Below, in pieces: positions 8,701-11,049 of a stretch of 11,049 nucleotides of DNA (positions are counted from its first letter, which is position 1; each line of letters begins with the position of its first letter). The position numbers and the translations under genes are program-made. This DNA is from an uncultured Clostridia bacterium. Lineage in GTDB: Bacteria > Bacillota > Clostridia > Christensenellales > DTU072. The stretch covers positions 1 to 11,049 of the forward strand of contig CALVOD010000037.1 of NCBI GenBank assembly GCA_944350065.1. Direction: 5' to 3'. A model generated the notes under the pieces. It was not told the DNA's origin. It was given only the letters and a program-made list of their open reading frames with translations, and made no database searches.

Positions 8701-9254
8701 AGAAAGTGGGGTACGATCTTTACTGCAAGATCCTGCGCGAATGCGTGGGCGAAATGCGCGGCGAGAAGACGAACGCCCTCAACGAAGTGGAAATAGTTGT
8801 CGAAGGCGATACCGCGCTTCCCGCCGATTACATTACGGACGGAAGCGGAAGGGTGGCGTTTTATAAGCGTATATCCTCGCTCGGCGGGGTGGGCGAGTAC
8901 GAAGATTATCTGAAAGAAGTGCGCGACGTATACGGCGCGCTTCCGCAGGCGGCGGAAAATCTCGTCAAGGTGGGACTTATCAAAAACCTCGCCCGCAATC
9001 TCGGCGTGAAGAAGGTTACCGTAGCCGAAAGGGGGTACGGGATAGTGTTTTACGAGGACGTTTCTTTGAAGAACGCGGGGCTTCTGAACGCGCTCGACAA
9101 ATACCGCGAAAGCGCGGTGCTCGTGCCCGTATCGCCGCCGCAGGTGATATTCACGCCGCGCGTGCACGGCGTGAGCTCGCGGCTCGATTTCGTTATAAGT
9201 TTTCTCACGGCGGCTACGCCGCCGAAGGGCGGCGCGGACGCGTCCGCGCCGTAA
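5790..9254 (+). CDS. mfd: Transcription-repair coupling factor Mfd
   Basis: The 1154-residue product is a full-length Mfd, the translocase that binds RNA polymerase stalled at DNA damage, pushes it off and recruits UvrA. Residues of about 1-330 form the UvrB-like module (for example DVFDVWNAGAELPARLEFFGDEIESIR). The RNA-polymerase-interacting domain starts near 480 (KGDYVVHERHGIGMSEGL). The translocation modules carry Walker A GDVGFGKTE (K636), FLSPTTILAAQHY, the DEEQ box at 731-734 (DEEQRFGVEHKEKIK), SATPIPRTLHMA, TTIIENGIDIP (from 871) and QLRGRVGRS (901-909). The segment after it, FKIAMQDLEIRGAGNVLGREQHG, is the conserved RecG/Mfd relay region. A C-terminal D7-like domain follows, with the tail PPKGGADASAP. 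All motor residues look intact and DEEQ rather than DEEH is typical of Firmicutes. The ATG at 5790 has only a weak ribosome site (AGAGAAGA), but the length fits the family. It is followed by a terminator and then a foldase-like gene. Confidence 0.98.
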   Translation: MLPNKLLPERIGGDYAAMKAAIVSGKSTAVFYATQNARYWLAATCGRFFLYVVPDRMSARAARDALASYVGGEVALVAERDDVLVDVKVNTSASVAERTAALADILLGKVAGAVVSAEALLQRYPSRELFANALTTLVKGGDIAPDALSERLVTGGYRPVEQVQKEGEFAVRGDVFDVWNAGAELPARLEFFGDEIESIRLFAPETMLSVRAVDEVTIAPISDILVSRTAAERALKRLNALRKKAFRELSEHIDSVSERLEADPNDPSLVWALPFLKECTDDIVSYLPENAAVVVDEPRAVEEKLNLYRNAHQVRVKSLADAGAVTAEHASSLFTAEEAVAALSRRTILGFQQISSYNPIFEPAAIFSLKSLPLTRYSSNYEALATDVRNLCIGGSQTIVYAGDAGTAETLGEFFRERDIGVRITSDTEDDYPVLIVPERLARGFVLPAAKLCLIGTDDVVRRTYSPRKSAARKRQAFVMPEKGDYVVHERHGIGMSEGLVTLTTSMGTKDYYCILYRGGDRLYLPTDRLDEVDKYTGGGTPQLNKLGSKEFERVKERVRGSVRQMATDLVALYEKRLRAKGYKYAPDTVWQKELEDNFPYEETDDQLVAIAEIKEDMEKGKVMDRLLCGDVGFGKTEVAVRAIFKTIIEGKQAAFLSPTTILAAQHYNTLSERFAPFGIKIDLLSRLVSREGIKSALERIKSGETSVVVATHRLLGKDVVFKDLGLLVLDEEQRFGVEHKEKIKVLKNNVNVLSMSATPIPRTLHMALSGIRDISTLETPPAARLPVETYVVECTDALIKDACARELSRGGQVFILFNRVQGIEKFHREVCELLGEEARVIYAHGQMDDALLEERIRAFYNKEADVLIATTIIENGIDIPDANTLIVIDADRLGLAELYQLRGRVGRSHNLAYAYFTVREGKVLTENAGKRLDALMRYTELGSGFKIAMQDLEIRGAGNVLGREQHGNMEKVGYDLYCKILRECVGEMRGEKTNALNEVEIVVEGDTALPADYITDGSGRVAFYKRISSLGGVGEYEDYLKEVRDVYGALPQAAENLVKVGLIKNLARNLGVKKVTVAERGYGIVFYEDVSLKNAGLLNALDKYRESAVLVPVSPPQVIFTPRVHGVSSRLDFVISFLTAATPPKGGADASAP

Positions 9255-9269
9255 ACCGTTTTTAATTTG

Positions 9270-9313
9270 CGGGCGCGTTGCGCCCGTGAGAGCGCCCGCG
9301 AGGCGCTTTTTTT
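9270..9313 (+). terminator. Rho-independent terminator after mfd, with an upstream competing hairpin
   Basis: The terminator hairpin is AGCGCC (9291-9296) with GGCGCT (9302-9307), a 5-nt loop, and a run of seven T ending at 9313. Just before it lies a second hairpin, CGGGCGC (9270-9276) with GCGCCCG (9280-9286) and a 3-nt loop. It begins 15 nt after the mfd stop codon and separates mfd from the next promoter. Confidence 0.85.
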
Positions 9314-9335
9314 AACGCCTTCACGCGTCCGCACG

Positions 9336-9377
9336 TAAAAATTCACCTTATATACACGCGCCCGTATAAAAATTTAC
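9336..9377 (+). repeat. A/T-rich near-repeat upstream of the lipoprotein promoter
   Basis: TAAAAATTCAC (9336-9346) and TAAAAATTTAC (9367-9377) match at 10 of 11 positions and are 31 bp apart, close to three helical turns. The second copy lies just upstream of the -35 box at 9388, where an UP element or an activator site would sit. Function is inferred only from position. Confidence 0.4.
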
Positions 9378-9387
9378 TGTTATTTCC

Positions 9388-9416
9388 TTGTCTTTTGCTG
9401 CCTCATAGGGTATAAT
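9388..9416 (+). promoter_or_regulatory. Promoter for the foldase-like lipoprotein gene
   Basis: TTGTCT (9388-9393), a 17-bp spacer and a perfect TATAAT (9411-9416). The predicted start near 9423 gives a leader of about 53 nt that contains a small hairpin (GGAAC at 9431-9435 with GTTCC at 9448-9452) and the AAGGAG ribosome site at 9460-9465. Confidence 0.8.
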
Positions 9417-9475
9417 GCTTATTACTTATGGGAACTTTCCGAAGAAGGTTCCGCTGGATAAGGAGTTAAACCCGG

Positions 9476-11049
9476 ATGTTTAAGAAAAGAATTTTCAGCT
9501 TACTTGCTGTTCTTCTGATCGCGGCGATGCTCACCGCTTGCGCGGTGGGATGCACTTTCGTCAAGAAGAACGACGACAGGGCGGCTAACGAAAACTACGT
9601 CACGATCACCAATCAAGGTATCACGCTTACCGTATCCTATAACGAGTTGATGGATTATTTCAACAGTATGGGTTACTATTACATCAATTATTACGGTTAC
9701 AGCGTGGCTGAAACGCTCGACGTTTGCATCAGCACCAAGATACAGACCAAATATCTCCTCACCGAAGCCATGGTATATCTTACGGGCGACGCGGTGAGTT
9801 CCGCGCGCAAGAGCGTGCTCGTGGGCGGCGGAGCGAAAGTCAATCCCGTGGACGTATTGACGATCGCGGAGAAATACGCAGCGATTTACGCGGTGAATTC
9901 GAGCATAGATTCCAGTCTCGAGACCGCCGAAGAAGAAGCGTATCAAGCCGATCTTAACCGCATAATGAATGCTATCGACTCGGAAAACGTGGCGGAAATA
10001 GTATTCGCGGAGGAAACGGAAGCCTATTTCGAGAAGTTTTTCCATAGCGGCGAAGGCTGCTACGTAGGCAACGAGCTGGACACCGACCGCGTGAAGATAC
10101 AGGTGGTATACGATAACGGCGAGAAATCCGAAGCGTTTATCGTTCCTACGGGAGCGTACACGACGGCGTTCAGTTCGGAAGCCGCCGAAGACAACAGCGA
10201 GAGCACGGAGGACAAGAATTTCGTAATTTCTTTCACCGAGAACGTCACCGACAAAGACGGGAACGTGACGGAAGAAGCGCACACGCTCACATACGATTAC
10301 AAATTGGTATATCCGCGCGAAACGCGCGAGGAGGCAACGGAGCCTACCGATTACGCGGAGATAACGATAGGGGAATTCGATCCCATATCGAGGTATGCCA
10401 CCGAAGCGGAGATCCCCGACGAAATCAAAGCGGCTTGCAGTATCCGCGATCTCGATAAGGAATATGCCGACGCCGAAAAGGGCGGCAACAAATACAAAAT
10501 CGAAGCGTATCGCGTGACCGTGGAAAACATCAAAAACGCGTACAAGACGATGGAATATTTCTACAAAGCGCAATACGAAAGCGCGGTTTTGAGCGCGCTT
10601 CAGGCGGAGCTGTATCTTGCTGCGGACAATACCGCGGAAGCGGACGGAGATATTTCGGACGCGAAGATCGCGGAGGAATACCGTTATCTTTACACCACGG
10701 GCAAGAATTCTTACGGTAAGGACGCCGATGCGAATAAGGACGCTTTCGTCACCGCTATAAAGAACGGTCTTGACACCGTGTATTATTATCCTTCGATAAC
10801 GGATATTTCCGATTATTATTACGTATATCAGATTTTGTTCTCATTCACCGACGAAATGGAGGACTTCCTTACTTCTGAAGCGGGCGACGACGAGGAGACG
10901 ATCAAGGAATTCACCGATTATTTCCTTACGATACTGACGACGGAGCCTTCGAACGCGGACTATGACGCGGAGAAGTACGATCCCGAGGACGCCGAAACCG
11001 TCGAGCCTTTCGGAGACGAAGTGCTTGTGAAGGACGTTATCGCGGAGCT
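9476..11049 (+). CDS. Foldase-like (PrsA/SurA-type) lipoprotein, 3' end outside window
   Basis: The frame is open from ATG 9476 to the window end (524 codons and more). AAGGAG at 9460-9465 supports the start. The N-terminus MFKKRIFSLLAVLLIAAM followed by LTAC is a lipoprotein signal: basic residues, a hydrophobic core at about 6-19 and a lipobox with Cys22 as the lipidated residue. The mature protein would be anchored outside the cytoplasmic membrane. Residues of about 42-100 (VTITNQGITLTVSYNELMDY, then a Tyr-rich GYYYINYYGY, then a long helix) resemble the start of SurA/PrsA chaperone domains. Around 339-385 a helical block resembles the return of that domain. YYYVYQILFSFTDE (about 447-460) resembles the first strand of a parvulin PPIase domain. 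The sequence is acidic and divergent, and the catalytic part may lie downstream. Its place directly after mfd matches the mfd-foldase order I recall in clostridia. Lipoprotein is firm; foldase is a moderate inference. Confidence 0.75.
   Translation, partial: MFKKRIFSLLAVLLIAAMLTACAVGCTFVKKNDDRAANENYVTITNQGITLTVSYNELMDYFNSMGYYYINYYGYSVAETLDVCISTKIQTKYLLTEAMVYLTGDAVSSARKSVLVGGGAKVNPVDVLTIAEKYAAIYAVNSSIDSSLETAEEEAYQADLNRIMNAIDSENVAEIVFAEETEAYFEKFFHSGEGCYVGNELDTDRVKIQVVYDNGEKSEAFIVPTGAYTTAFSSEAAEDNSESTEDKNFVISFTENVTDKDGNVTEEAHTLTYDYKLVYPRETREEATEPTDYAEITIGEFDPISRYATEAEIPDEIKAACSIRDLDKEYADAEKGGNKYKIEAYRVTVENIKNAYKTMEYFYKAQYESAVLSALQAELYLAADNTAEADGDISDAKIAEEYRYLYTTGKNSYGKDADANKDAFVTAIKNGLDTVYYYPSITDISDYYYVYQILFSFTDEMEDFLTSEAGDDEETIKEFTDYFLTILTTEPSNADYDAEKYDPEDAETVEPFGDEVLVKDVIAE

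Noticed and set aside
6510..9167. An 885-codon open frame antisense to mfd, with similar antisense frames over the other genes (for example 233-1942, 3832-4812, 9500-10573)
   Set aside because: Each lies in exact codon register with a clear family member on the other strand, is explained by the lack of TTA/CTA/TCA codons, and its translation matches no family I know.
9428..9469. A 13-codon Arg-rich frame (MGTFRRRFRWIRS) in the leader of the lipoprotein gene, like a leader peptide
   Set aside because: The ATG is only about 5 nt from the predicted transcript start with no ribosome site, and no attenuator hairpin with a U-run follows.
9542..9553. Alternative lipobox ending at Cys26 (AVGC) in the lipoprotein
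   Set aside because: LTAC ending at Cys22 fits the lipobox better, with Leu at -3 and Ala at -1.

Overview
The window is about 11 kb of moderately GC-rich bacterial chromosome with densely packed genes. It contains no mobile element, CRISPR array, tRNA or rRNA that I can see. Several traits point to an uncultured clostridial-type Firmicute, perhaps a gut Christensenellales-like lineage: strong Shine-Dalgarno sites, sigma70-like promoters with TATAAT boxes, an Mfd with the DEEQ helicase box typical of Firmicutes, a lipobox foldase-like protein directly after mfd, cytosolic GH51 hemicellulose chemistry, and heavy use of ATA for Ile despite the GC content. The lineage is an inference.

Left part (1-2380): the 3' end of an aldo/keto reductase is followed after 43 nt by a complete cytosolic GH51 alpha-L-arabinofuranosidase. 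The two are probably co-transcribed as a carbohydrate-use unit. A bidirectional hairpin terminator separates this unit from a convergent gene.

Middle part (2381-5635): a secernin/C69-type Ntn-hydrolase on the minus strand is divergent from a metal-dependent amidohydrolase on the plus strand. The 176-nt gap between them holds promoters for both directions. The plus-strand promoter is a perfect TTGACA-17-TATAAT with an A/T-rich UP-like element. The minus-strand side has two TGGTATAAT extended -10 boxes exactly 11 bp apart. Next comes an alpha/beta-hydrolase with its own promoter. The position of that promoter rules out the longest reading frame and favours a GTG start at 4718. Its nucleophile elbow is degenerate.

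Right part (5636-11049): a 154-nt leader with short duplications precedes a full-length mfd (transcription-repair coupling factor). This ends in a two-hairpin terminator region, followed by a well-formed promoter and a lipoprotein that runs off the window. The lipoprotein looks like a divergent PrsA/SurA-type foldase, which fits the mfd-foldase gene order I recall from clostridia.

No clearly new multi-gene system is present. The most noteworthy signals are regulatory (a recurring CTTTTGC element at the -35 region of three promoters, and the paired extended -10 boxes), the odd alpha/beta-hydrolase active site, and the divergent Tyr-rich foldase-like lipoprotein.
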